Assembly (NCBI GenBank): GCA_029747585.1
Contig: JAPEVF010001034.1
Coordinates: 1 to 14,999 of the forward strand
Direction of reading: 5' to 3'
Length of the DNA stretch: 14,999 bases
From: Pleurotus djamor
Lineage: Eukaryota > Basidiomycota > Agaricomycetes > Agaricales > Pleurotaceae
Shown piece by piece: positions 1 through 9,071 of this stretch; position 1 is the stretch's first letter; every line of letters begins with the position of its first letter. Below the pieces are notes generated by a model. It worked only from the letters and a program-made list of their open reading frames with translations, was not told where the DNA came from and did no database searches. The position numbers and the translations under genes are program-made.

Positions 1-546
1 CTCGGGCTTCTGTGAGCGGGAACGGTCCAGCTTCACTGCAGCTAGACGTTTGACAGAGATGGCCGTAGCCAACGGTGGGCAAGCCAATGGGGTCTGGTGC
101 GGGCCTTGCAACGAATCCTTCGAATGATTTGATCAAGTTGACTGTTGCAGTATTGATTGCGGGCGGGCATGCGCCACCACCGCCCGAAGCGGGCAAGCAG
201 CACTTGAAATCTGTCGGACCCGGGCAAAGACCTGTGACGTGAACCATGCGTTCAGTTCTTGGGTTTTCTCGCAGAAGAGGTTCGTGAACGTACCCGAAGC
301 TATGTTGCCTGTCGTGCAAGAGCTCGTGAACCGACAGTTTCCACCAGATCCGCATGCAGTTTTCGTGCAGCAGCGGATGTCCGTGGGGTCGTTCGGGCAA
401 AAACCAGTGTGCGAGGTTCCTCCTGCACTACCACAGGATGCCGTAGCTATACACACGCCGGGTGTGCCATTGACAGAGCAAGGCCCGTTGACGGCGGCGT
501 TCACAATGCTGATACACAGCGTAATAGCTACTGCAAGGTTCTTCAT
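1..546 (-). CDS. Secreted GH24 (phage T4-type) lysozyme with cysteine-rich N-terminus, 5' part
   Basis: Predicted secreted muramidase that cleaves the glycan of bacterial peptidoglycan. Two exons are visible: 546-294 and 231-1, with a 62-nt intron (293-232; donor GTACGT, acceptor CAG) splitting a Gly codon. The 161 visible residues begin with a signal peptide (about 1-18). Two similar cysteine modules follow (about 23-60 and 65-96), each ending in a CC pair, then a Gly-rich linker at 100-104. The GH24 domain starts near 107. Glu122 (in SFEGF), Asp131 and Thr137 (in TVGYGH) have the same spacing as the T4 lysozyme triad Glu11/Asp20/Thr26. The frame stays open to base 1, so the C-terminal part of the domain lies outside. 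Start choice: a TATA box at 601-594 lies about 50 nt upstream of this ATG and falls between it and the in-frame upstream ATGs. GH24 enzymes in fungi are usually thought to be of bacterial or phage origin; a bacteriolytic role in feeding or defence is inferred. Confidence 0.93.
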
Positions 547-593
547 CCTTTGTGTCGGAAGGTTGGATGAGGCATTTGTTAATACCAGCATGC

Positions 594-601
594 TTTTTAT
601 A
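594..601 (-). promoter_or_regulatory. TATA box of the GH24 lysozyme gene
   Basis: TATAAAAA on the minus strand, about 48-55 nt upstream of the ATG at 546. It implies a short leader and transcription starting near 570. This argues against the longer reading frame whose ATG is at 699. Confidence 0.65.
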
Positions 602-2039
602 TTCTCTCCTCGTCTGCGCCCATGCGGTTTCCTCACTCTTCTTGGGATTATTCGAGACCATAGGCTCCGAAGCGACGTAGTGATTGAATTTGGATTCAAT
701 AGTAGCCTTCTAAGGATCTATTCGATGTGTTCCAATGTGACAATTGGCAGGGCCCATCCGTATCAGTCAAGTTGGCTCTCATCGCGTAGGATACCAGTGA
801 GTCAACCGGAAAGCTGTCACCGAAAATCCTCGTGGTCTTGATGGTCTATCTGGAATGTCCGTACGCTCTTCGAAGGATGGATTTGACTGAATTCCTTCGA
901 ATAGGGATAAATAGGAGCGGAGCCCCTTTCAATATTTACTCCTCAATTTGAACCCCACTGTCTAGGATTCGGTCTTCGTTCAAAACACTCACGATTAGTC
1001 CTGCTAACATTAATTCACCTGGAAGCGACCTCCTGTTTGCAATCAACCTCTAATAATACTAAAGGATCTCCCACTCTAACCCAACTCGAACTCCAACCCT
1101 CTGTTGACTCTTTTTAACAGACGATATTTTCTCGTCTCATGCCATCTCCCGGAGTCCCTAATTCCCTGATTTCTCCGTAACGACATGGGTCTCAATGACC
1201 TCCTTGAGTCAATGCCGTGGCCCTCTTCACAACCTCTTGGCTGTCCACACACACGACACTGCAGCCGGACGAGTGTTCTGAACGGACGCTATCCGTCAAC
1301 CTCGCCTTCCCAGCATCCACATCCGTCCAAGTCTCAGATACCCAAGATCAATTCGCAGGCAAAATAGTTCTTTTTTGCCCATCTGTGGGCTTCTGGCGCT
1401 GGTTCCCGAGTGACCGCAAAGTTACCCACCCATTCTCAACACAACCGTAATCACTTGGTATCCTTTAACTATCCCTTTGAGGCTGTTCTCTCGAGATTTC
1501 ATGAGCGACATTCAGGCGATCCATTCGGACATTATCTACTCAAAGGATACTCCTCATCCTCATATCTACACCTATTCAACACTCCCGTATCGGTCCTGCC
1601 AGGTTCAGAACATGGTTCGTGTCACGTTCAGCGCTTAAGGCGTCAAATTTGCCGCTGAATCACTGATCGCAGGCCTCTTGCCAACCTCTTGCTGTTCTTC
1701 AGACGCCATCGGTATCCAATCATACACCAAAGTTATGAATAGGCCCCGTTCTGGGGGTGCTGTGACGATTAGAGTCCTCAGCTAAATCATCTTACAAGCG
1801 CACGTCTTTCATACAAGAAGGGTTAAGCTAGACGCTGTTATGGTTCTCCCCCCTCTTGTTCCCCCACTCGACGATGTTATCTAAAGAGGCACATAGACTG
1901 AATCAGTCCCTCAACGGAGTAACTCGACTAAATGATATCTCAACAAATGGCCCGCAACTCCACATGTTTACGCAGCTTCCTCACACGTGCATCGCCCGCC
2001 TGGGGACAAAGTCATTTGCCTGCCATGGACTAGGAAAAT
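602..2039. other. Intergenic stretch, no gene recognised; leader of the regulator gene at its right end
   Basis: Divergent promoter region between the lysozyme gene (leftward) and the regulator gene (rightward). The open frames here (for example 1185-1367, 1217-1450, 1410-1658 and 1856-2152, plus strand) are 60-98 codons long. They lack recognisable domains and do not join through convincing introns. The right end, just before the splice donor at 2040, should be the untranslated first exon of the regulator gene. I see no clear TATA box for that gene, no RNA gene and no repeat of note. Confidence 0.5.
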
Positions 2040-2165
2040 GTAAGTGTTTGTTCTTTTGCTTACATGATTGTCTGAATATTGATCGTGGGATCTGTTTGAA
2101 GCCCTTTGGAATTGGATTGACGGCACACGGGCCTCAAGCTCCTCAAGGCTAACCATCATGAACAG
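2040..2165 (+). other. Probable 5'-UTR intron of the regulator gene
   Basis: A consensus donor (GTAAGT at 2040-2045) is followed by a CTAAC branch site at 2149-2153 and a CAG acceptor at 2163-2165, giving a 126-nt intron. The next exon then reads gccaATG, placing the ATG at 2170 four bases after the junction. The ATG at 2158 would lie inside this intron, between branch point and acceptor. The upstream exon has no long frame joining in phase, so it is read as untranslated. Confidence 0.55.
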
Positions 2166-2169
2166 GCCA

Positions 2170-3543
2170 ATGTCTTTCTTCCCAGATTCACGAGGCTTTT
2201 CGATCAACAGCAGTCAACTGAACGAAGTTTCTGGGCTTCAAATTGTGCTCAACACAGGTCCTACTTTCGTGATTTTTCAAGGAAATAGTGATACAGACAC
2301 GGCTCAAGTCCTACGACAATGGCTGCCCCGCCCCCAGCGCCCGTTCTCACCGATGTCGTCAGACCACCCACTATGCGATGAGAAGATCAAACATTACTTC
2401 GTAAATGTCATACCAATCCAATACCTTCTCTCTCAGAAATCGGCCACCATCACCCTGTTATGCGAGGCTGTACAAGTCAGCCCCGACGTCGCTAATGCCG
2501 TCCGCGTGCTATCGTCCGTTCACCGCCATAAATGCAGGAACATAACTCCAGGCACTAGTGCACTTCGTGATGGAACCGACGAGGAGATACAGCCGGTGTA
2601 CAACCAATTGCATGACACACTTTTGCGCGAGCATGGGCCCTCCTTGGATGATGCGATTGCTGCCCTGCTCCTTGTATCTTCTGTCCTTTTCGATAATGGG
2701 ACAGGGGAATGGAACTACTGGCTTGCTATCGCATGCACGTACCTCAACACCGTTTTCAATCAGTACCTCGATATATCGATTCTATTGCATCACCACCAAG
2801 AACCAAAGTTTATCTTTGTTCTGAAGACAACCTTTTGGTTTGACGTAATTGCTTCAGTCACTTTCAATAGAGAGCCTTGGTTCCACGCACAAATCCACCA
2901 AATGTTCGACCCCTTCCGCCCCCACGAACATTCTGTTTCCATGGTAGACACCATCGGCTGTCACAATCATGTCTTCTGGGCGCTCAGCCAAACCTCCTGG
3001 CTTTCGACACACTGGAACGATGTCAATTACAATCTCCAAGATAGATGCGAAGACATTTTCAAAACGGAGTCGGTTCTCGCCCATCATTCTCGTTCAGCTC
3101 CGACTACTTCCAACGACCCAGTTGAAATATCTCGGTTTTACACCTCCCAGGTTTTCGCATTGACCACGCGAACATGGCTTGAGACTCTAAAGCTAGGTGC
3201 TCGGCCCAACGTATCCTCCATCTCGGATCTCATCGACGAGACCCTCTCATGGTTCGCCTACATTCCTTCAGACAGATTGATCCAACGACACACTGTTCGA
3301 AGTCTTGTGTTTTGCATCTTCATGATGGGTATCCTCACTACTCGTGACACGCACCGCGACCTGCTAGTCATGCACCTTCGCTGCCAGTCCACGGACAACA
3401 TTGGGAACTGTTTAGCGATCGAACGCGTCATCACGACAATATGGGCTCAGTACGATCACGTGTCTCGGGCCCAGGGGCGAGGAGCCCCCACCTCTGTTCG
3501 TTGGAGGGATGACTTGGTGTCTTCGGGCGTCTTGCTCGTATGA
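2170..3543 (+). CDS. Fungal-specific transcription-factor-domain protein without Zn2Cys6 cluster
   Basis: Single-exon protein of 457 aa (461 if the ATG at 2158 is used). From about residue 72 to the end it resembles the regulatory domain of Zn2Cys6 regulators (Fungal_trans_2 type). Landmarks are HYFVNVIPIQYLL (75-87), the DDAIAALLLVSSVLF helix (160-174), WNYWLAIA (181-188), KTTFWFDVIASVT (219-231), TIGCHN (261-266) and the C-terminal SSGVLLV. In the basidiomycete members I know, an N-terminal binuclear zinc cluster comes first. Here there is none: residues 1-40 hold one Cys-free segment (SRGFSINSSQLNEVSG) instead. That segment resembles the N-terminal leader of many Agaricomycete NACHT/NWD-type proteins. 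Without its own DNA-binding module it may act as a cofactor, bind a partner regulator, or be decaying. The domain family is fairly sure; the role is unknown. Confidence 0.85.
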   Translation: MSFFPDSRGFSINSSQLNEVSGLQIVLNTGPTFVIFQGNSDTDTAQVLRQWLPRPQRPFSPMSSDHPLCDEKIKHYFVNVIPIQYLLSQKSATITLLCEAVQVSPDVANAVRVLSSVHRHKCRNITPGTSALRDGTDEEIQPVYNQLHDTLLREHGPSLDDAIAALLLVSSVLFDNGTGEWNYWLAIACTYLNTVFNQYLDISILLHHHQEPKFIFVLKTTFWFDVIASVTFNREPWFHAQIHQMFDPFRPHEHSVSMVDTIGCHNHVFWALSQTSWLSTHWNDVNYNLQDRCEDIFKTESVLAHHSRSAPTTSNDPVEISRFYTSQVFALTTRTWLETLKLGARPNVSSISDLIDETLSWFAYIPSDRLIQRHTVRSLVFCIFMMGILTTRDTHRDLLVMHLRCQSTDNIGNCLAIERVITTIWAQYDHVSRAQGRGAPTSVRWRDDLVSSGVLLV

Positions 3544-6500
3544 CCCTCGGGGTGAAAATTACAAGTCATGAACGATATATGGACACCCATCTCTTTCCCT
3601 ACGACTGATGAACATGATACCCTTTGTAACACCGAAAGTCTCGACCTTTGATGCATATCCATTTCCCTCTTGAAAGATTTCTACCACCTACCAATCCAAA
3701 GCATATTCGTGTATTAGTATATTCGTGTCAGAGTAGGTGATGTAGCGTAGATGTTGTCGTCCATATTTTATGAGGATCTGCCTCCATGGAAGTGCTTGAA
3801 GCACTTAGATTTGGTTGTCTGTCTCCCCATTGGTCTACCTCGACGGGAGGAGGGTGGCAAGCTCGCAACGGTCCAGGCCAATACAAGCTATCCTGTGGTC
3901 AATCTTGGCTCTGTCCTTAGACTGTCTCTTCTGAGATATCTTGAGCGAAAGGGAAAGATTTCAATCTTTTATTGAGCGCAGTCGGAACGAGGGAATCATT
4001 GCGTGCTTTGTATTCATCCTACCGATGACAGGTCGAGTACAGTACATACCCGTCATATAATATTGACGAAACTCATGGGGTAGAAGCCTGGAATGTTACT
4101 GCCGTTCAGGCGTAGATGTTGTATGGAATGACGAGAGATTCATTCAGAAAATCAAGCCCCAGATTCTTGTAAATCGAGGGTGAAAAGGGTTTCTCCTCCT
4201 CGGAGTGGACATAACAAAGAGCCAGAAAGAAGTCTCCCCCTCTCAGTCGCCAGATCACCTTCTCAGGCGATGCAAGTAAGACGGCGTGGGTAGGTCAAGA
4301 CGGGAATCGAAGTAAAGCCCTCCTGAGTCCACAAGCCTGCGCGTGTCGGAGAATATCGAAGAAGAGCTGCCAGCACGAAGGTTGACGTCTGAGCAGCAGG
4401 ATGAAGATAAGCAGGAAGACCGAAGACAAGGCGAAGGCGTCGGAATGGAAGGACGCATCATGAGTGTCACTGAAGAACACTGTAGAAGGACGTCTGGCCG
4501 CCGGGAAGGATAAGCAATCGCCGCTGGCCTGGAAGAACCATCGGACTTAAACAGTCTTACAGGGTGAAGACGCAGTGGAAGAGGGTACACACTTTAAGTT
4601 CTCGGGTGCGCCAACAAGTCACTACTGACATCTACGCTTCGGTCGGAGTTGGCGAAAAANGCAATTGAATGTGAATGTGAGTACGTAGATAAGTTTGTGT
4701 GGGAGGAGGCAGGTATGACAGAACTTAACGGGTGGAGGACGAACCCCGAGGAAGGGTCGTTAGACAGTTTTATTTTCGGATCTATGGTATGCAGTCGCAT
4801 TCCGAGGTGAAACTGGACACTGGGGAGGATTAGACTTCAAAGTATCGGGCAAAACTATTTTGCGCTGAAGTCTAAGTACGCGTCTTCGAACCTGCTTCGA
4901 GATGAGCGAAGTTAAATATTGGGTATAGGAGAACACTTGCGTAGGTGAAGACAAGTTGGAGGTTGGAGGTCCTGCCCGCTTTGCCGCGGTCATTGACAAG
5001 GTTAACGCGCACACTACAGCGAACCTTGAGGTCCGCTGGACGTCAAGAAACGAAGAAGAGCGCGTCGTAAGCATTGTAGGTTTACGTAGGCGTCCTGAGA
5101 GCCCGGCGGCAAGTGTTGCGGCTGAACGTTGATGAATCGGTGTGATGGTACCTACCCGGGAGAGAACTCATACCCCGTGGCGGCGAGCGCTCAGAAGGCT
5201 CGCTATCGACCTAAAAAGGTCCCTAGGACATGGTTCGAAACTTTATTTCTGCGTACCAGGGCTGGGGTGAACCGCAATCCTTGTACTTGGTGCTTCTGCG
5301 TGCCTATTAACGCACTCACGAGGCCATGTATCGCATGGTGAAGAGTTCTTGCAACAATGGAAGCTAGCACTCGTGAGACCCCAATGCAGATAGCGGGTGA
5401 CGCAAGGTGTTCGATTCTCTGGCTCAACAGTTAGCACCAATCCAAGATCTAAGCGGGTCTGGACCACGCACAAAGCAACAGCTCCAAAGGATACCTCCCT
5501 GGGGTTGGAGACGAGTCGAACAGAGAAGACAACCACAGCAACAATGCAAGTTTAGCCGATGAGGGAGAAACAAAGCAATGGCGGTATGTATTCCTCTCAG
5601 ATGAAGCGATGGATGTAAACCAAGTTGACACATCGCCCGACCCTGATCGCCCTCTAAAGCTTTCGTAGCTCCGTGAGCTATAAACGACGTACCCGGGGCA
5701 GATACGTGATGAAAAGCAATCCTGAGAAGCACCCGTCATCAAGTATGTGTGAACGAGCGAACGGGGAAAGCAAATTTGGAAAAATGGCTGGAACCTGTAG
5801 GCACCTCATCCAGGAACGTTTTGTGGAGGTGTGTACGAGGAGGAACCCCTGCGTAAAAGAAATTTAACGATCTAGACCACGGAATGAATTGTTAAATACC
5901 TAATTCTCAAAGGCCGTAGGTCCAGAGATTGGCGAGAACGCGGGAACGCGTTTAGAGCCTCCACCATTACAAGGAAAGGCCAATAATAATCGATCAAGGA
6001 TTGGCCAATCGCCTGTTGTGAACCCAATTGTGTGGCTGAAAAGCAGTGCCGAAGAAAAGGGAATCGTGGAACACCTCGACTATATCGTAAACGGGAGAGG
6101 GCCTGGATAGAAGATCGCGCTATTGCTGTAAAACGGGGGTGACAAAGTAGAGCTCCGGGAAAAGAGAGTCGAGCCAAAGATTGCCATTAAGGCGTTGATA
6201 ATATCGGTGAACAAGACATGCAAGCTAAACTCGGGATCCGGTGACCTGCGCAGCTCAAGGGTTTCACCCAGGCCACTCCAAATCTATTGGGAAGGGGAAA
6301 GCTTCCGGTCCCTATTGGGGGCCCAAGGACTGTAGCTTTGTCTGCATATGGTCATGTGTGCTACACCAGCCAGATATTTCGGTGAAGCTCTCAGCGGAGA
6401 ATAAAGGCACGATGATGGGTGCACTGCAGCTACGGTAAACCGTTCCGCTTGTTGTGGCGTGATATTGCAAAGACGCCGATTGAAGGCTCCGTAGACAGAA

Positions 6501-7479
6501 GAACGCGACCGTCATAAGAGGTCATAAGCAACGATCGCGCAGTTGCGGGACGTCATTTGATGGTGGCGTTGCTGGAATGAGGCAAGTTGTGAGAAAATTC
6601 CTGTTCATGTAGTAGAAAACCGATTCTCACACACCGAGGAGGAGCGGGAAAAGTCGTTTGTTTTCGTCATAAAGTTAGAGCGATCTGAGCCCGAAAGAGA
6701 ACTAGTCCCGAGACATGAGGCGCACGCGGTTGATGGCGAACGATGGTATGTTTGTTGTGCTTACTATAAGAAGGTAGTTCATCATCGTTTAGCAGGAATC
6801 AGGAAGCGAAGCCGTTACTGTTGGCAAATGATAACGCGGACTAGCGTGCCTATAACCGATCACAAGATTCATCTGGTCAAGATAACAGCGAGCTGCGATG
6901 CCAACATGCACGCAGGTCGCGAATGATCTAGGAAACGGAAGAAGAGAGCCTCAGTAAAGCAGGTGAGCATGTGGTCGCAGCTCTTGCCTATATATACACA
7001 GGATCTTGTTTTAAAGGACACTCAAAATCAGGCCTGACGTTGGCCGCGTGAGCTAGTGCAAGTCGGAGGGCAACCTGGCAGTAAGTCAGAAAATCAGGAA
7101 AAAAAACATACGGAGGGTGGCGTTTCCCACGGGCCAAGTTCATCCCGACTATCATGATCGCGGCTTCCAGCCACAAATTGCCCACAAAGTTTGAGTCCTT
7201 GGTTTGCTTCGGATCCCCCACAAACGGCTTGGTCTCGCAATTGGACCGTATTTGTAGCTGCAAAGACAAATGAGGGCAGGTCGTGCCTGTGGGCCCGTCT
7301 GTGGGGCCATCTCCGTCCTCCTGCCTTCGTTGCCTTATGAGAGAGGGCCCAGCGTTACCTTGGCACGCGGTAACGCAGGTGCGTTTACCGCAGACAGGCT
7401 GTATGTGCCGCCGGTGTACTACATGCCCCGATTTGAGAAGTTTCTCCATATCGTTTAGCAGCAGGTACCGTCACCCGGT
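3544..7479. other. Gene-poor stretch of about 4 kb, nothing recognised
   Basis: Both strands hold only short open frames broken by stops, without recognisable motifs. The longest is 154 codons on the minus strand (7449-6988), reported separately as a finding. There are no terminal repeats, transposase or reverse-transcriptase motifs, tRNA or rRNA. The first part should contain the 3' UTR of the regulator gene. A 10-nt direct repeat ATATTCGTGT occurs at 3703-3712 and 3719-3728. Base 4660 is undetermined (n) next to an A run. Confidence 0.5.
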
Positions 7480-7487
7480 TATATAAA
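7480..7487 (+). promoter_or_regulatory. TATA box of the methyltransferase gene
   Basis: TATATAAA lies 53-60 nt upstream of the ATG at 7540. This is a typical fungal spacing, predicts a leader of roughly 30 nt, and supports the chosen start. Confidence 0.7.
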
Positions 7488-7539
7488 GAATGCTAACCAC
7501 TCATACCGCCATCAACTTCGGTAACCTCGTATCCTCAAT

Positions 7540-8745
7540 ATGCCTGCTACTACACACACTGGACCACGGCTTGACCTCGATCCTACTTATCCTTACCGCC
7601 TTACGCCCAAGAAACTCGCCTTTTTCAAGCAAATAACTGGCGTCAAGAGCGACGAAGAGATTAGGCAACACTTGATACGCATCCAGGCCAAATCATACAA
7701 AGTGGGTCTATTCATACAAGGATATCTTTGGTCGTTACTCATGACCCATGGTTAGGTTGTCCGATACCCGTGCATTCACAACTTCGGCTTCACAGAGTAA
7801 GCAACCGGCCCGCCGTCGAAGCCGACGTCTTCTTATCCATTCTTGCTAGACATCGATGCACACAAGTCGGTGCTTATCAACGTGTTCTTCAGCTTGGACG
7901 CGAGCGCCACGGTGCAATTTTTCTGGACGCTGGCTGTTGCTGTACGTGTTCTTTGTCTTCATTCCCCCATTTTAACCGACTGACGTTTTGTTGCAGTTGG
8001 CGTCGATACCCGAAAGGTCATTCATGACGGCTACCCTATCCATAACGTCATCGCTACCGATTTGCGCCGTCGTAAGTTCGCCATTTAGCACCCCTGCATG
8101 TGGCTCGCATAAACCTGACATTTGGTTGCAGAATTCTGGGATATCGGGCATGAGCTCTTCAAGAGCACGCCAGACACGTTCCCTGTCCCCTTTATCACCG
8201 GGGATATGTTCAACCCTGCGCACCTCGAAGTCCGTAGGCCAGCATACGCTGTCCCAAACAAAGAGGTCCCTGCGCTCAACCACTTGACGAGTCTCAATCC
8301 TCTCCATGGACAAGTGTCCGCCATCCACGTCACATCAGTATTTCACCTGTTCTCAGAGGCAGCTCAGGAGTACCTAGCAAAGGCGCTTGGCGGTCTCCTC
8401 TCGCCGCTGCCTGGGTCTGTGATCTTTGGATCCCAAGGTGCCCTTCCAGAGAAAGGCTTCACCGACAATGCTTCTGGTTTCCTGATGGAGGGACCTGATG
8501 CCACGCCGAACGACACGTACATGTTTTGTCATTCACCTGTGAGTATCACTTAACCCCACGGCTAATTGCATCATGACTGATAGTTCAATCTACAGGAATC
8601 ATGGATAAACCTCTGGGACGGTATTGTCTTTGAGAAAGGCACGGTGAAGGTGGAAGCTGAACTTCGGAAGATGAAATCATCTGAGTCTCTGGGAAACCTT
8701 GGTGGGGGTTTCTATCTACTCTACTGGTCTGTAACTAGGTTGTAA
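7540..8745 (+). CDS. SAM-dependent methyltransferase, six exons
   Basis: Predicted class I methyltransferase of 308 aa, transferring the methyl group of S-adenosylmethionine to an unknown, probably small, substrate. Exons: 7540-7701, 7756-7796, 7850-7941, 7997-8071, 8132-8538 and 8596-8745. The five introns are 53-60 nt, all GT-AG, and the joined length is exactly 309 codons. The N-terminal part begins LDLDPTYPYRLTPKKLAFFK (11-30). The SAM-binding motif I is FLDAGCCFG (92-100), with a motif II acid at Asp120 (IATDL). GDMF is at 148-151, and AIHVTSVFHLF (188-198) is the usual motif IV-V strand-helix. The C-terminus is FYLLYWSVTRL. It matches a family common in Agaricomycetes and resembles the methyltransferases of fungal meroterpenoid clusters (AusD/Trt5 type). 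No biosynthetic core enzyme lies nearby, so I do not infer a natural-product role. Confidence 0.95.
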
Positions 8746-9053
8746 GTAAATGTTCAAAAGTCTCCGCGCTAGCTAGTGTTAATAGGTACATGAGATGCTT
8801 CTAATGCCATAATTTCCTATCTTTCCTAACCCGAATTGCGATGCTCGGTAGTTCCCGAACGACTAAACGAAGTAGCTCCAAAGTAGTTCACGAAACTTGA
8901 AAGCCGAACATGTCTTGATCAGCGTCGTTAGCCAACGAAGTCTTCCAGTGTCAAAGCTATGTGCATCGTCCAGAGCGATGACTCGCAGTGTTGGTCCCGA
9001 TTTCCGTCACATAACCGCGGACATCGCCCTTTGGTTGATCCATCGGCGAATTG

Positions 9054-9071
9054 ATGGGTAAGTTTACCCAT
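9054..9071. repeat. Perfect 18-nt inverted repeat
   Basis: ATGGGTAA and TTACCCAT are separated by GT, and two more outer pairs (TT/AA) form after a one-base mismatch. It lies about 310 nt after the methyltransferase stop codon. It could be a 3'-end hairpin, the end of a small decayed element, or chance. Confidence 0.45.

Noticed and set aside
547..699. Extension of the lysozyme frame to ATG codons upstream of 546 (up to 699)
   Set aside because: A TATA box at 601-594 lies between these codons and the ATG that opens a clean signal peptide.
239..841. 200-codon plus-strand open frame
   Set aside because: It lies opposite the lysozyme gene and its promoter, and has no domain; it is an antisense shadow.
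3751..3975. 74-codon frame with an LKHLDLVVCL stretch resembling a leucine-rich repeat of an F-box protein
   Set aside because: One short match only, with no further repeats, F-box or partner exon.
5225..5245. tRNA-like B box (GGTTCGAAAC)
   Set aside because: The flanking bases do not form a T stem, and no acceptor or anticodon stem can be drawn.
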